Positions 13,393 to 28,284 of a stretch of DNA of 64,000 nt are shown piece after piece; positions within the stretch are counted from its first letter, which is position 1; each line of letters opens with the position of its first letter. Source of the DNA: Epiperipatus broadwayi (taxonomy: Eukaryota; Onychophora; Udeonychophora; Euonychophora; Peripatidae); contig JAQFVV010006203.1 in NCBI GenBank assembly GCA_028023455.1, positions 8,154,821-8,218,820 on the forward strand, written 5' to 3'. The notes under the pieces were generated by a model, which was not told the DNA's origin, searched no databases, and saw only the letters and a program-made list of their open reading frames with translations. The translations under genes were made by a program, and so were the position numbers.

Positions 13393-15149
13393 TATTAAGT
13401 AGAATGATTAAATAAAAAGTTGTTTGAAATTTTGAGAAAGACTGTTAGATAGTCGAAATTATAGAAAAAAAATACAGCCAATTTAAAAGTGCAAAAAATA
13501 TTATAATAGTTTATTAGAGATATTATATTATAAAATAGTTGGAACTCTGATAACAGACTTAAATTCGACATACAATCTTGAATAACAAAAAGGATAAAAA
13601 AGTCATATGGTATTATTGATACAAAGTTGGTAGTTCTAAGAAGTTCAATGCCAGAATGAGTGACAGAATCTATCCTAGGAGCTCTCTGAACCCAAATCGG
13701 ACTGTTTACCACTGCACCAAAATGTGCAAGTCAGGATAATAAAGTATAGGCACAACAGATATGATAATGTTCCTTATATACAATTTTAAAACCATCAATG
13801 AATAAATAGCACTTCAGAAAAAATGCTAATAATTCATAAGAATTAAAATGTTCAAAAATAAATTACAAAATATTCTTAATAATGTTTTTTGTGTAAGTGT
13901 GGTACCAGAATATAATCTTTAAGAAAGCAAAACTATCCTAACATAGATGAATAATCAAGCAATAGTATCTATTCTCAAAACTTGCAAGATAAGGAGATAA
14001 TATAAAAAATATTAATATTTATAGCACAGGTAATTGCTCAGAGAGTCGTGTGATAATTTTGCATCCAAAACAGTATAGCATTTTTTTCAATTAACCGATA
14101 TCAATTTATCAATTTTACATTTCCTTAGCTGAGAATCGATCCAAGAATCGTTAGCTTTTAAAACTGTCATTTTACAATTGCTTTCAATCGCACAAAAACA
14201 ACTAATATGTCTGAATAATAATATTAATTTAATGATGTTGCGGACATTGGTTTATAAAATAAAATTTAATAATATGTGTTAAATTTAATATTTGGAAAAA
14301 GAAATAGTGAAAGCATGTTAGGAATTAATGATTCCATAAAAAATTATTTTACATAGAATAGTTTTAAAATGCAAATGTCTTTTGAGAATTTAATGTTTTT
14401 TTGACCTGTACAACTATTTTAAATGTAAATATGCACATCAAACAATCAAGGAAATAATTTTAAAATAATATTAAAATTACTGCAGACTTGATATTAAAAC
14501 ATGAAATCTATAAATAGAAATTTATTTGACAAATCAAATCAATTTAAATCATTTATTGTTTATATATACATTTACAATGTATTTCAATACAATCTTTATA
14601 AAAAATGATTAAATATATTAATTTTTATAATTTTAAGAGCAACAACCATTGATGAGATCTTTCCATTAAATAAATAGTCATATGATTGGCTATTTAGAAA
14701 ATTGTGGGTGAACGCTCAAATGGCAGATTTTTTTTTTTAAATTTGTAGCGATTGAAGAAAATAATGGGAATAAGTATGCTATTTTTATTAAGATAATACA
14801 GGGACCTATTTTTGCGCTAAGAACTATTTGCATTTTATGTGAAATGGAATAACATAATATTTGAGCATGGAATAAATATTGAATCGTTTCTAAAGTTTTA
14901 AGAGACCGAAATGATAAAAAGTATCGACTTTTTATTTGTTTTAGAATGTATCAAACACAGACGCAATCCTATTCTTATTAAGTGATTGGAAAAATCATAA
15001 AAGAGGCTCATATTTTATACACTAATATACAAAATTTTCATTTTGATAAACGACGTTATTTTTTTTAATTCAAAGTTTGCACCATAGATAAAGAATTTGA
15101 TTTTCCAAAATGTTTACATAATTTGCAGCAATAACCTATTGTTTTTAAG
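13393..15149. other. AT-rich non-coding stretch
   Basis: The 105-residue minus-strand open frame at 13395-13712 is compositionally plain and matches nothing. No other feature is seen. Confidence 0.5.
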
Positions 15150-15232
15150 ACCTATAGAGGTCCCTACCTTCGTATTTTTCAGACGCTTATTTCTAAGGTT
15201 ACAGCCTTAGTAAATTATTACTATTTAGGAAG
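15150..15232 (-). repeat. Dispersed repeat family D, copy C
   Basis: On the minus strand this matches the duplicated segment at 57085-57167 and 57434-57508. Shared words include AAGGCTGTAA, GCGTCTGAAAAA and GGGACCTCT. It is more diverged than the two copies at 57 kb are from each other. Confidence 0.65.
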
Positions 15233-16282
15233 AGTAACGATTGCACCAAAAGAATGTATGTGTTTCCAAATCATGACAAATATTTACTAGTTAATAGAAC
15301 TTTTTTTTGAGATTGCTAGATATAAACTTTTCTAATCATTGGGGAAAGCATAAACAATTTATTTATCTGGCTACATAATATATATCCAATGACCCATTTT
15401 TCAATTCTGATGCTGATGTATATTAGCATTTACATGAAATACTAGTCATTTTGGGAAAGTTAAGCGAAATTGGTTGAACGATTTTCATTATCTGTTTGAA
15501 TTTATTAAGTGCTTATAGAAAAATTCATACTTGAAAATATACTTTTTCAAATTATTTAACTGCTATTAATATTATATAGATTGGTATAGAACACATTCTT
15601 TTTTTCAGGTATCATTGATCTGACTAATGACAGTTATCATGGAAATTCCACCTGATAACAAGAAGTTTAGAATCACGAATATTAAGTTAAAAGTGATATT
15701 CAATCAACTACATTATTCTATGAAAGGCATCATTCAATAAAAAGTTGATATATTCATCTATAAGGATCTTTCTAATTTCTCCATTTTTTTTGAAAATAGG
15801 GATAATGACTAGTTTTTATTAAACATGGGTTATGAATTATCATACTAGGTTAGATTATGGTATTATTTGATAGACAGCAGGATTCAGATATTAATTTTTG
15901 TGGTGATTTATTACTCTGATCTATTTTGTTTATTTGCTAGCTACAACCATTTGTGATGCTTAATAGGCGTTTTTTTGCTGATTTTAATCTATTTTGTTCT
16001 TCATATTAATGGAAAGTCACAACCTTTCAGACACTTATAGTATAACTTTAAACAATTTAGAAAATTGGAGTATTGATCATTCATCTAATTAGGCACTAAA
16101 TTTACATTTTTCTCTTAAAGAGTTTTCAAAAACAATGTAAAAACAATTTAAAACCAATTTAATAGCTGTTTTTTTAACATGTCTTGTTTTAATTTTTAAA
16201 TACGTGATTGGAATAAAAGCTATCTACCTGCATATACTTACCTACCTACTTACCTATCTATCTACCCACTCAGGCACACCTC
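15233..16282. other. AT-rich non-coding stretch
   Basis: Nothing recognised apart from a segment near 15600-15720 that loosely resembles 20310-20420 (both contain CAGGT followed by a TCTGACTAATGACA-like word), perhaps another dispersed repeat. Confidence 0.4.
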
Positions 16283-16794
<512 letters not shown>

Positions 16795-17713
16795 GTGAAT
16801 GCAGCTTTCAGTCTCAAGTATATGGCTGCATAAAATTAATACTCTATCTCTGACAATCAACTATTTAGAGCTCATCTGCTACTGCCTACATGCTATGAAT
16901 AACAGTCAACAGTAATATCTATCGCTTCTGCTCTATTATTAGTGTGTCTAGTATCAATAACTGTTATTAATATATCAGCATTGGAAGGTTAAATCTAGCT
17001 GAAGGGTTGCATGTTCAAAGAGTAAACAGCCACTTGCACAGAAAAATACAGGAAATATTTTTTAAAACGCATATATAAATAACAGTTGCATTGTAGAACT
17101 ATTAGTACTGTATATAAACAGACATCAATTTGTCAATACCTATTCAAATTCCATTATATTGCAACTATCAAATTCCAGATCACGTTTTTTCTATAATCAT
17201 GTGTTTTATAAATAACTATTCGTCAGTTGGCTAAAACTTCAAACACGCATTAACCACAGCAATGTTAATGAGAGATCTATATATTGAAAAAAACACTTTA
17301 AAGTTTAAATTTATTTCAATTAAACTTTTGCTACGTTATTCTTTAATACAAAAATAACAAAAATATTATAAAGGGCCGAGAGATTTCATTATGACACATA
17401 ATAGATTGGTAATTCACACACAATAAAGAATTTATATATAATAATAATTAACAATTGTCAAGTAGTACATATTTCAGTAATCAGATTTGAAGTTGGTTAG
17501 CGTGCCCATCTATTTTCTACTCTATTATATCTCACACGAACGCGCGCGCACATATTGCTATTTCGAATATAGAGTATTTTCGTTAATATAAAATGTATAT
17601 ATGAATTATTTTGAACATAATGCATTTTGATTTTTATATATTTAGTGCGCTTTTTGTGATATGTACTCGGAATTAGAAAAGCATACATCTAATTTTAATA
17701 ATTTTTAGACAGT
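16795..17713. other. 3' flank of the chitin-binding gene, AT-rich
   Basis: No gene recognised. A short SINE-like GC patch with a CG/CA run lies near 17500-17550. Transcription of the minus-strand gene is expected to end just to the right, near 17714-17734. Confidence 0.4.
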
Positions 17714-17734
17714 TTTATTTTTTGATATTTTATT
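17714..17734 (-). promoter_or_regulatory. Candidate polyadenylation signals (AATAAA x2)
   Basis: Two AATAAA hexamers on the minus strand, at 17729-17734 and 17714-17719, lie about 100-120 nt past the stop codon at 17833. The spacing suits a short 3' UTR. In DNA this AT-rich such hexamers arise easily by chance. Confidence 0.4.
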
Positions 17735-17832
17735 TAATTTTTGCCCTCTAAATACAATAACTCATAAATATCCATGTTTGATATTTTTTGTTTAATCAGT
17801 TAAGGAAATAAGTATTGCTGTTGTTAAAAAAT

Positions 17833-18074
17833 TCAGACTATTTTCTTATCGTTGTTCATTTCAGACAAGCAATCAGGAACATTTTGAGGAAAATCACAGA
17901 ATTTTTTTTTCCGATTAAAAACTAAACTATTTGTACAAAAATAAACAGAAGACTTTCCATTCCAACACTGATAATAACTAAAGCAATTCTTGTAATAAAC
18001 TCCAAGATTGTCGGGACACTGGAAATTTTGTGCTGGCATTTCTAATCCTTCGGAATAAACAACATGTTGATAAA
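17833..18074 (-). CDS. Chitin-binding (CBM14) protein, terminal exon
   Basis: This is the last coding exon of the minus-strand gene. After a TTTTTCAG acceptor it opens with two bases that complete a phase-1 codon, then 79 codons and TGA. It encodes one chitin-binding type-2 (CBM14, peritrophin-A) domain: six cysteines spaced C-x10-C-x5-C-x9-C-x12-C-x8-C, with the family's aromatic core (SYYQCWNG) and the LVF motif before Cys5. A 14-residue hydrophilic tail rich in Asn, Asp and Lys follows Cys6. Domains of this kind bind chitin in cuticle, peritrophic matrix or shell matrix outside the cell, and the cysteines pair as three disulphides. Cys1-Cys2 spacing is two residues shorter than in the other two exons. 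The frame fits the exon at 22889-23119. The methionine upstream of the acceptor is intronic and not a start. Confidence 0.87.
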
Positions 18075-21000
18075 CTGAAAAATGCAGAAACATATATTAG
18101 CATCTGTATAATTTATTTTATTTTTAATTTATTAGTTAGAATTATGTTTAAGCTTAATACTAAATTAAAAATGTATCATTCATCATCCTTCATTAGAGAA
18201 CAACAATCACATCATATGACATGATCAAAGAAATCATTATAATAAAGTTACTATGTATAATATAAGTAGGTAACTGTTGGTGGTTAAATTTATGGAACTG
18301 AACTATCTGGATACATACATAATTTACAAGATTCACTGTCTATAAATTTAGTAATTAAAATCTCATAACAGCGAGGTGAAGTTTATAATCGGAATAAAAA
18401 TATACTGATCATTTCTGTGTCAGTGATAAACTATTTCAGCATCCAACAACACAAATTCTCTCTATGTTTGAAACTAACCACGAGTTCAGTACAAAAATAC
18501 TGAAAGCCTACTTGGTGGTTATTGAAAAGTTCGAAAGTATATTTATTCTGTGTCAAATGCTTTTTGCGTTTATTTATTTATTAGGACAGAATTATTTATA
18601 ATATATATATATATATCCTTGTCTGACAAATAGATAGGAGAATTTTTTTAAAGGTATCAATTTTATAGCCGATCCAACGACCAATTTATATTATTGTTTT
18701 ATAAATGGACAATGGATACCTAACTATTCTTACCTAGAGAATAAATTGAGAATGCAAAAAAATCTCTTGCTTAATGAGCAATGCGTTCTCCATTGCTTCT
18801 CATCTGAGAGCTATTGGAGAAGATTTGATGCACACGTTCACTGTCTTCTTACTGTCTCACACTAATACATAGAAATGCAACCACATATTATTATATTAAA
18901 ATGATAAATTTAAAATGAAACATATGAATTAGCAAACAAAAAGTATTTCTAACATTACTGAAAGAGCGAAGTGAGTAAATGGAGATAATCTAAACATGTT
19001 ATTAATAGAGACAATAAAAAATGGATGACTCACATTCTAAACTAGATCATAAGATACTCCAAGAGCTATGAAAGGACACAAATATGAAATATATATTTGA
19101 ACTAAAATAAATTTTCAGATGAGATAGAGAAAAAAATAAAGTGAAGTAAACTTTCATTCCGCTTTATATTGGTAATTGAAAATTAATGTTTGTAATTAAA
19201 AATGGTAATTTATTCCATATATTTCTGATTTTCAAGCTAAGATGTTACATTTTGTGTTTCATTTAATTTTAATAGATTGGTAAATATTTAAAACAATATT
19301 ATACTTAAGAAACAAAATTATTAATATTGTAGATCAAATTTTATGTAAGTGCAAGACTTCATACATATGTGACTTGAGGTATAGTCTTGAGAAATGATTA
19401 AAAGAACATCAACTGTTATATAAACATAAAATATAGAAAAAGTAATGATTTAATAATGGCATCGATTTTCTTTGATTATGAAAAACATGCAAGTTTACTT
19501 TCAATTTCAATCTAATAAATACTAAAATTCTTCATTAGGAGAGCAACCACAATAAAAAAAAAATTTAAATATGAAAAATAACAATACAAAAATGGTATAC
19601 TCCTATAATGTATTCATAATTTATTTACTATATATATATATTACATCGATCATTATTTTATTCCACATTTTTTAATATATATTTTCTTATTGTATTTACT
19701 GTTTTCCTTTTTTCTTTATCATTGTAATGCTTAATATTTTGTCTTTGTAAATATGTAAATACTTGATCTGTAATTTATTAAGGATTTTTAAAAATAAAGT
19801 ATCTTTGAAAACTAATAAAAGAAAAATTAACGAAGCAATTTTGATAAATAGAAATAGAATATCTTTAATTAATAGACGATGATCTTCACTTCTGTTAAAT
19901 TTAAATGGGCAAAAAAATTACTGAAAGTACTTTTGCAGTTGATTATAATTATTTATAAAATATATTATCACCGTTACACTTTTTTATTTTTATTACAATT
20001 TTATTATATATTTATATTTGCAATGTAACTGCTGCATACTGATTTATTTATCAGCAGTAAGTAAATACAGCAGGCATTCACAAATGATATAAAGAATTAA
20101 GAAACTATAGTTCTATGCATCATTCGTAAAATAATTCATGATAATATTGCTAAATCAATAGTGCACAATAACTTTTTGGAATATTTATATTATCTAAAAT
20201 TAACTGTTAAATATTTTTAAAAAAATTCAAACTTTATTTTAAATTTTGAATTACGTTCAACTATTAGTAATATTACACAGATTAGTGTACAACACATTTC
20301 AAATGATATTATTTTCCTTCACTTTTCAGGTGTTGCTAATCTAATCAATGACAATAATAGTATGGTGATCAAATCTGGAACCTTTAGATTCATAAATATT
20401 TTGAAGTGATACAGAATTCATGAGTCTAAAGATCGTTGGAAAAATTAACATGCTATTACTATTATTGATCAAATCAACAACACCTGAGAAAAAGAGGAGA
20501 ATAAGATCACTCGAAATGTTATGTTATACAGTAATTGTAAGCCATTATTAACAGTTGAATATGTTTGAAATGTTTAAATAAGATTTGAATTTTTCTATAG
20601 GGATTTAATAGTTAATTCTAGATCATAGAAATAATCCACCATATAAATTACAATTAAATTGATCTCATCACAAACTTTCAGATAATCATGTTTAAAATAT
20701 ATTTAAAAATCATTAATAAATAATTAGGCAAAATATAATTTATACTTCCTTTACTGATGAATAATGGTCTCTTTAATATTCCCTCTTACAAGGCTAATGA
20801 TGTGGAAGGTTTAACTCTCAAATTTGATAATTGCCTTGAGAGTTTTACCAACCTTGTTTTATCTTTTACATAAGAATAGTTGAGTTTCAAGTCTGAACAT
20901 TTTAAAAGTTTTATTTAACTCAACTGGAATCCAGGTCACGGGTAAGGCAAATGGATGTGATACTTCTACCAAGAGGCATAGATGAATTAAAAACAAAGTC

Positions 21001-22888
21001 ATGAAATATAAATCGGAAAAAATAAATTTAGAAATTAAATTTCTATTATGACTAATTTAGATATTCAACCTCAAAAAGAAACCTCTTGTAATTATAATTG
21101 TAAATGTATATGGTTTTTTGATAGTAAATTCAAGGGCTACTTGAATATCAGTTAGAGCACAGCAAATTTATCGCAACTATATTGATATTTTAGTTTGATT
21201 CTGCTCAGTTGAGCATTTATCTAGGATATTTTCTATTCTCAATCAACATCATTTAATATCAGCTAACTAATCAACATTTCTTAGCTGATGACAGTTTATC
21301 ATTATTTGAAATTTTTAAAAATAATTAATTGTAATATTTTGTTTTAATAAGTTTGCTATAAATTAAAAATTTTAAGTTCTGACGTCTAATTAAAAATATA
21401 ATGTAGCTTTTACTTCATATGAAGAAATACATACTGCATGAGGACACACTCACAGAGCAATCGATACTAGTATAGTATAATATATGACCTATTCACAAAT
21501 TGGAGCTACTTAGTACTTAACAATGATTCAAGAGATAACTGATAAAAATAAAATATCCACATTTATACTTGAATTTATGGCTGTTAATTTATCAAAAAAA
21601 TAATGTATTTGGTAATGAAAATAATTTATTTAATCAAAAGTATAAATTATTTAAAAAAATATATCGTTAAAAATAAAGTAACCCACAGAAATGAAAGTCC
21701 ATGATTAATGAAATTCTAAAAATAAGATCATTTATGACATCAACTCTATCAAATAAAAGCAAATATAAAATATTTACTAAATAAAAGAAAGCAAAAAATA
21801 AATAAATAATGATAATAGGTGTTTTAAGCAAAAGTACTTCATAATAAATCAAATGCAGACGTGAAGTCAATTACAAATCCGTAAGAAATGCAAATCCAAA
21901 AATAAAATTATTCATAGCAGCAAGTGTATCAAATAAAGTAATGCAAAGGTAATCCGATTGATTGCCATTGTGACCAAATGAATTGATTGACATCTTTTTC
22001 AAGATCATGTAAAAGAGGAGTTAATCTTTTTTTTTGGAATTTGCTCTTCTCTTCTCATCCATGCAGTATTGGCCGCAATGCTCCTTTCATTCTATATTAA
22101 TAGGCAAAAAATTTCCTTGATCAACGTTTTAATATAAATAGAATAAGTGAATAAAATTTTTACTAGCTGTATAATAAATGGTAAGGCTATGTTAGATAAG
22201 GAAGTAACATGATATGATGGAGAAAATGGTAAAGCTACCTTGGATAACGAAATAACATGATATTATGTCGTAGTGCTAAAATAGGGAAGTATAAAACATA
22301 TATGGCTTACTGTAATTTAAGAAATGTACATTTTGACTTGGGTGCATTTTATAATGTATATGATTTGCATTATTCTCTAGATATCTGATTTTTTGACCCA
22401 TTGTATTTGCTTTTATTTGATAGACTTCCTGCCTTTTGGAATTTTATTTATTATGCATTAGCATCTCTAAGTACATTTTATTTCTTATCTTTATAGACTT
22501 TTTTTTTGGTTAAAATTTTACCGTATTTTTTGATAAATAAATTATTTTCATTACTAAATATATTATTTTTTTATATTTTATTTAATATTCAATTCTAATT
22601 GTAAATTAAAAAATAAATGCAGAAATTTATTAGTAATTTTTTTATAGTGCTTAATCCGCTCTCAAATAGGAGCATCAAGAAATCATATACATTTATTTTT
22701 TGTATTTTATTAAAAATCAAAATAATAAAAATAAAATATTATTAAAATTATGAAAGAACGCCATTCCAAAATCTTTAGAAGTAGTAAATAATGGGTTTAT
22801 GTAAATGTATTTATGTATGTATACAACTATTAAGAACAAATACACACACATATACATATATATATATATAAATTGAGTAAGCTCTTAC
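18075..22888 (-). other. Intron (about 4.8 kb) of the chitin-binding gene
   Basis: Bounded by a GTAAGAG donor at 22888 and a TTTTTCAG acceptor at 18075. The content is AT-rich. A 48-bp segment is repeated twice in tandem at about 22176-22268. A diverged dispersed segment at 20310-20540 partly recurs at 36540-36650. No further CBM14 exon was found by eye. Confidence 0.7.
22176..22268. repeat. Two-copy tandem repeat, 48-bp period
   Basis: AATGGTAA, GGATAA-like and GTAACATGATAT words occur in the same order twice, 48 bp apart, with several differences between the copies. Confidence 0.7.
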
Positions 22889-23119
22889 CACTGTAGTCTT
22901 CACATCCTTCTACGTCTTCTCTGTAAACACACGATACTGTAATATTATCAAATACCAGTCCAATTGGACAAAAATGCAAGAAAAAATTACCATCCCAACA
23001 ATTGTAAAAGCTGCCGCAGTCTAAAGGATTTACAAATTGACCTCTTATTGCAGGGCATTTATAATTTGGATCTCTAGTCACTGGTGGACGAGTAGGTTTT
23101 GGTGTTGGTTTCACCCATC
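22889..23119 (-). CDS. Chitin-binding (CBM14) protein, internal exon
   Basis: Internal exon of 231 bp, with an AG acceptor immediately after a TG-dinucleotide run and a G|GTAAGAG donor. It starts with two bases and ends with one base of split codons (phase 1-1), so it can be skipped or duplicated without changing frame. The product begins with a Pro/Thr/Lys linker (KPTPKPTRPP), typical of spacers between chitin-binding domains. One complete CBM14 domain follows with spacing C-x12-C-x5-C-x9-C-x12-C-x8-C, including CGSFYNCWDG and the LVFDN segment. It is most like the exon at 49227-49460, which has exactly the same cysteine spacing. The two were probably made by exon duplication. The short methionine-led frame running upstream into the TG repeat is intron. 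Confidence 0.88.
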
Positions 23120-23120
23120 C

Positions 23121-23141
23121 TACACACACACACACACACAC
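23121..23141 (-). promoter_or_regulatory. TG microsatellite forming the 3' splice-site region
   Basis: On the minus strand, the sequence before the TAG acceptor of the 22889-23119 exon is an uninterrupted TG repeat instead of an ordinary pyrimidine tract. UG repeats beside acceptors weaken exon recognition in known animal genes, through UG-binding proteins of the TDP-43 type. A similar effect here is inferred. Confidence 0.6.
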
Positions 23142-23305
23142 CAAATTAATTACATAATGCATTATAAAGTGATACTTATTATTATTATATTAAGATTATC
23201 ATTTAAATAACCAAATGCCAATTTGTAAAGTAGAACAATACAAGTCCATGTTTGGTTATAGAATATATTTAAAATTTGATCTAATAGAGAGCACATAAAT
23301 GCACT

Positions 23306-23362
23306 AATAATAATAATAATAATTATAATAATAATAGTAGTAGTAGTAGTAGTAGCAGCATC

Positions 23363-23425
<63 letters not shown>
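23306..23425 (+). repeat. TAA/TAG trinucleotide microsatellite
   Basis: TAA units pass into TAG units with a few CAG/CAT interruptions near 23355. Confidence 0.95.
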
Positions 23426-24059
23426 CCTGCAGTAAATCTTAGTCTTGTACCATGCTCATTCCAAGAGCTCCTGTTTCAAATGCTAAGAATTTGCATAATA
23501 GTTGTTTTTTTAAAGATCTATTTCAAGTCATCACAAAGACTGAACTTGACCTAATTAGATAACACCCCAGTTGTAAAAATTCCTTGTGTGTAATGGATAA
23601 TTTGCAAGAAAAATATTTCATTAGCGGCAGTAATTCTTAGTACTGCTAGACAACAAGTAAAATTTTTTCAGATTTTAACCCCCCTCCCCAAATACCCAAA
23701 ATCTGCAACATGTCAGCTAAATTTAACATATATTGAAACAATTATTAACAATTAACTATGTCACACATCTTTTCTAAAATAATTTTGAATTCACATAAGG
23801 TTTTTTTTAAAAAAAATGATATTTTAAATCGTTAAAACCAATCAAAATGATAGCCGTACAACTACATGACGAAGTGGATGACGACAAAACCTATTTTATG
23901 ATGTTTCCAATTTTAGCTCATAAAAACATATGCCAGCATCCTCCAGAATAATTTGCATGTCAACAATAGCAAAAATATTCCAAGTCTATTAACGAATAAC
24001 CCAAAATCAAGTTTCAGAATAACCATTGCAAATAACATTTAAAATCTAGACTTAAAAGC

Positions 24060-25125
24060 ACAAGATTGTATCCCCTGCACCTTCCCCTGGTATTGTGAAT
24101 GTCTAACATTCTGATAAAAATTTGTCACAATTTATTATTACCATGCCAGAGAAAATATTTTGCATCATTTAAAACATTTCCCCCAGTCTATCATTATATC
24201 AGCTACAGACTACAAGTGATCTCGCTATCACTTCCATTCCTCTCATTGGAACTTCAATCAGCTCAAATGCCTACCATGCCAGAACTTGTAGCTTTAACAT
24301 CAGACCATGGCAAACCCTGGAAGAAGTACTGCATCACTTGAGAATAATACAATACACCCATCTTTTCAATCCATTGATACAAAGAAAGTTTAGAAGATCA
24401 TTCCACTAACTTACCTCAAATGAACTGTAAATGCCCAATAAATGACTAATAAGACTTAGCCTTGACACCTATAATGTTCATCAACTAATGAGCACAAATT
24501 ATATATAGCTACATACCAATAGAACACTAATATAGCCACCCTCCCAATATGCATTAACAAATATCATCATGTCTTCATGTATTTATTTCATAATGCTTTT
24601 GAAAAATTTATATAAACCTATTTCAAAATATGTATCTTGTTATGCAACAATTATTCTTCTTCCAATTACTATAAATCACCTTTTTTATCATAAGAAAAAT
24701 TATAAACCCTCATTGTATATGTAATCTCATGTATCAAATTGTATCTAAAAACTCATACTTTTCACATGCAATCTATGTAACACATAAACAATAACACAGC
24801 CATGAAAACTATAATCCTTCCCATCAAATAGTACCAATTTATATACAATGATATATCAATCTAACACCAACTCCAATCTCCCCCTCCACATATGTTTTTA
24901 TTCAAACTATCATGGGATTCCAAATTCTATATAAACTTAATTTGACACATGTACGTTGTTATGTAACGATCATTCTTCCAATTACTGTTAGTCACCCCCC
25001 CCCTATCACAAGCAAAATTGTAAACTCTTATTGCATATGTAATGTCATCTAACCTAAGATCTCATGTTTTCACATGTAACTTATGTAATCCTTTTTGAGT
25101 CTTAATAATGTTTACCTTTGAAACA
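24060..25125 (+). mobile_element. Probable LINE 3' region ending in a TAA-repeat tail
   Basis: This moderately GC-richer segment contains two diverged repeats with a period of about 305 bp. Each has a GTTATG.AACG..CATTCTTCCAATTACT-like block and a CATATGTAAT block (about 24590-24790 and 24900-25100). It runs into a TAA microsatellite at its right end, the usual appearance of a CR1/L2/RTE-type LINE 3' UTR with a simple tail. No RT coding is visible, so the class is uncertain. Confidence 0.4.
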
Positions 25126-25568
<443 letters not shown>

Positions 25569-26265
25569 TCAGTGTGAACACTGATATTGAAAAAAAAATG
25601 AAAATATAGACATTATATTCAAGGTTTGGACAAAATTACAGAAAACATTTGTTATATTTTTATTAATTTAGGGAAGAGTATTTGCACTATTGATAGTCCT
25701 CACTATGTTTGACTCATTTAAACGAGATAGTAATGAATCATATACAATAGACGATATTGATCATTACTCATGGTTTCAGAATGGCTCACAGAAACTCAAT
25801 ATTATTTACATCAGATAAATGGTAGGTATTTAGATATGTATTATATCAGTATTATAATATTTTTTATCCAATTCTTTATCAATGCAATGTATGACTTGAA
25901 ACATTATCTTTTTAAAATTTGGTAATTTTGTTCGGTAATAATACTACACAATTCTTACACAAGATAGAGAGTGATTTTTATCTGCTTTTAACACCTTCTG
26001 AAGGGATGTAATTATAAATATATGACCAAAACCATGTGTTTATACTTGTGAAGGGATATAATCACAAACATATGACCAAAGACAGTGAAAAAGATGTATA
26101 ATCCACAAGAAACACATTTCATGCTGAAGCAGCACTTGTCAATTGACCCAGATTAGAAACTCTTTCACATATCTTTATCATTGTTCAGCATATATAGATA
26201 GTCATTAGTTTACTTGATAAGTTTCAAACTTGCCGTCCTTATAACTTTGACACAAACCACTTAAT
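25569..26265. other. AT-rich intronic stretch
   Basis: No feature recognised other than a short direct repeat of GAAGGGATGTAAT / GAAGGGATATAAT with ATATGACCAAA near 25999-26083. Confidence 0.5.
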
Positions 26266-26440
26266 GAATATATATTAATCATTTTTATTAGTCATTCATT
26301 AAACTAAAGATTATCCATTTAATGAATAAATATTTCTGAAGTGAGAGTGCTGTAGTGAAAATTACACTACAGAAATATCATTCATTAAATAAACAATCTC
26401 TAGTCTAACGAATGATTAATAAAAATTATTAATGTAATGT
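26266..26440. repeat. Foldback element, arms about 75 bp
   Basis: The left arm (about 26270-26345) and right arm (about 26363-26440) are imperfect reverse complements. Both contain ATTAATCATT..TTATTAGTCATTCATTA-like and AATATTTCT-like segments. The spacer is about 17 bp. This is the shape of a MITE-type foldback. Confidence 0.7.
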
Positions 26441-27790
26441 ATCTATCCTGAGTAAATATTGACTCCAAAGTATACCATGATGTAGCTCTCAAATTTATTT
26501 TTTAGATATGAGAAAGTAATGTATTTGATAGACCCTGTTTAGGTTATAGGGTGTAAATACTTACTATGGCTGGAAAAGTATAAAAAAGAGTTATCAGAAC
26601 ATATGATAAGATTACAAAAGCTTACACTAGATAGCATAAGAATACATAACAAAAACATATTTCTAACAATCAGTATTACATCATCTGGGTGTGAGGGGCA
26701 AGTGATATCTTATTGATTTTGTGATAAGATTTAAGTCATGATAAGATTTAAGTCAGCCACTATTCATCATATTTTTATTATTAGGATCATCTGGTTTTAT
26801 TACCTTATTATTTACAGCAGAATCAGTGGTTTTAGTGTTTTAATTGGGAAGGTCACAGTAGATAGTTTTGTTAAACCTACTGAATTCAAATGTATGTTAA
26901 AATTTGAAAGGATCTATCACACTATATTTTGGAAAGGTTTTGATCTCCATATCAGGAAACACTGATTTTTAACCACAGTTGATTTAAAGATGTTTATCCT
27001 TATTTCATAGTAAATCTAGTCATCATTTTTGAAAGTGCTGAATCTGAAACAATAATGAATTCCAAAGTTTTGGACAATAATAATTTTTGCGATTGGTATC
27101 AGCAGTTTAATCTTCATTGAATTCAGATAAGTCCAACATTCTTTTCAAGGATTTATGGAAGTAATTCCAAATACTTTTTAAGATATTTTTGGTTTTTATT
27201 TGAAAAATAAAAATAAACCTGTCATATCTAGATTTTAATTTTGTTACATATTATCAAATGTTCCATTTATTTTATCTAAATCATAAACTCTTTACAGCAC
27301 ATATAATTTTAATATATTAATTGGAATTCTATTGAAAAACAATAATCAGAATTTAATAGATGAATTTTTTTTAATAAGAAATTGTTAAGTAGTGGTTAGA
27401 CTTAAAATTAAAAGTTTTCGGATAACGTTTAGTGCTCGAATATCACATAAATTCACTCCACCCCGGATATTTCCATTCTTTATTTACCCAAATAGTATTT
27501 TATATTCAAATTTAATTTTGCAGAAAGTTATGAGAATGATCAACGTTGACAGATACTGAAATTGATTCGTTATTTAGCAATTTAAATACTTTTTTTTTTT
27601 TTTTAATTTTAGTTCAACTTTTATTTTTTTTCTAATCATTACAAAAAATTCTAACGTTTTTTATTTTTTTGAACAGATTTTATCATTTAGTGATATTTTT
27701 TTTATTGAAATTTAAAAGATATTTTGGTATTATTATCTTTTTTTAAAATACAAACCATCACGCACTTAAAGGCAAATTACTCATATTTAA
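26441..27790. other. AT-rich intronic stretch
   Basis: Only short low-complexity open frames; nothing supportable. Confidence 0.5.
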
Positions 27791-27792
27791 TT

Positions 27793-27793
27793 A

Positions 27794-27844
<51 letters not shown>

Positions 27845-27846
27845 TA
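27793..27846 (+). repeat. TAA microsatellite
   Basis: About 17 uninterrupted TAA units, followed by TTA/TTTA repeats to about 27863. Confidence 0.95.
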
Positions 27847-28163
27847 TTATTTATTTATTTATTCATTATGAAGCAAACAATAAATGTGTAATACAGTGAG
27901 ATAAATTCCATACAAGAAAAATCTTGTGTGAGGAATTTAAATGTAACAACTAAAAACCCTAATAAAATACAAAAAAAAATATAAATATAACATAAAATAT
28001 TAAAATCACACAGATAATGCATTTGGCAATTCAATCACAGTAGTAAATAATTACAACATAACATACAATATAAATAAAAATAAAATAAAATAAAACTAAT
28101 GCTTAGCATAATATAACCAGTGCCATAAATTCTTTTTAAAAATCAAATAAGATAGTGTTCATC

Positions 28164-28284
<121 letters not shown>

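Noticed and set aside
22830-22888. Downstream extension of the CBM14 open frame past 22889
   Set aside because: It runs through the GTAAGAG donor into an AT/GT microsatellite; the conserved domain ends before the donor.
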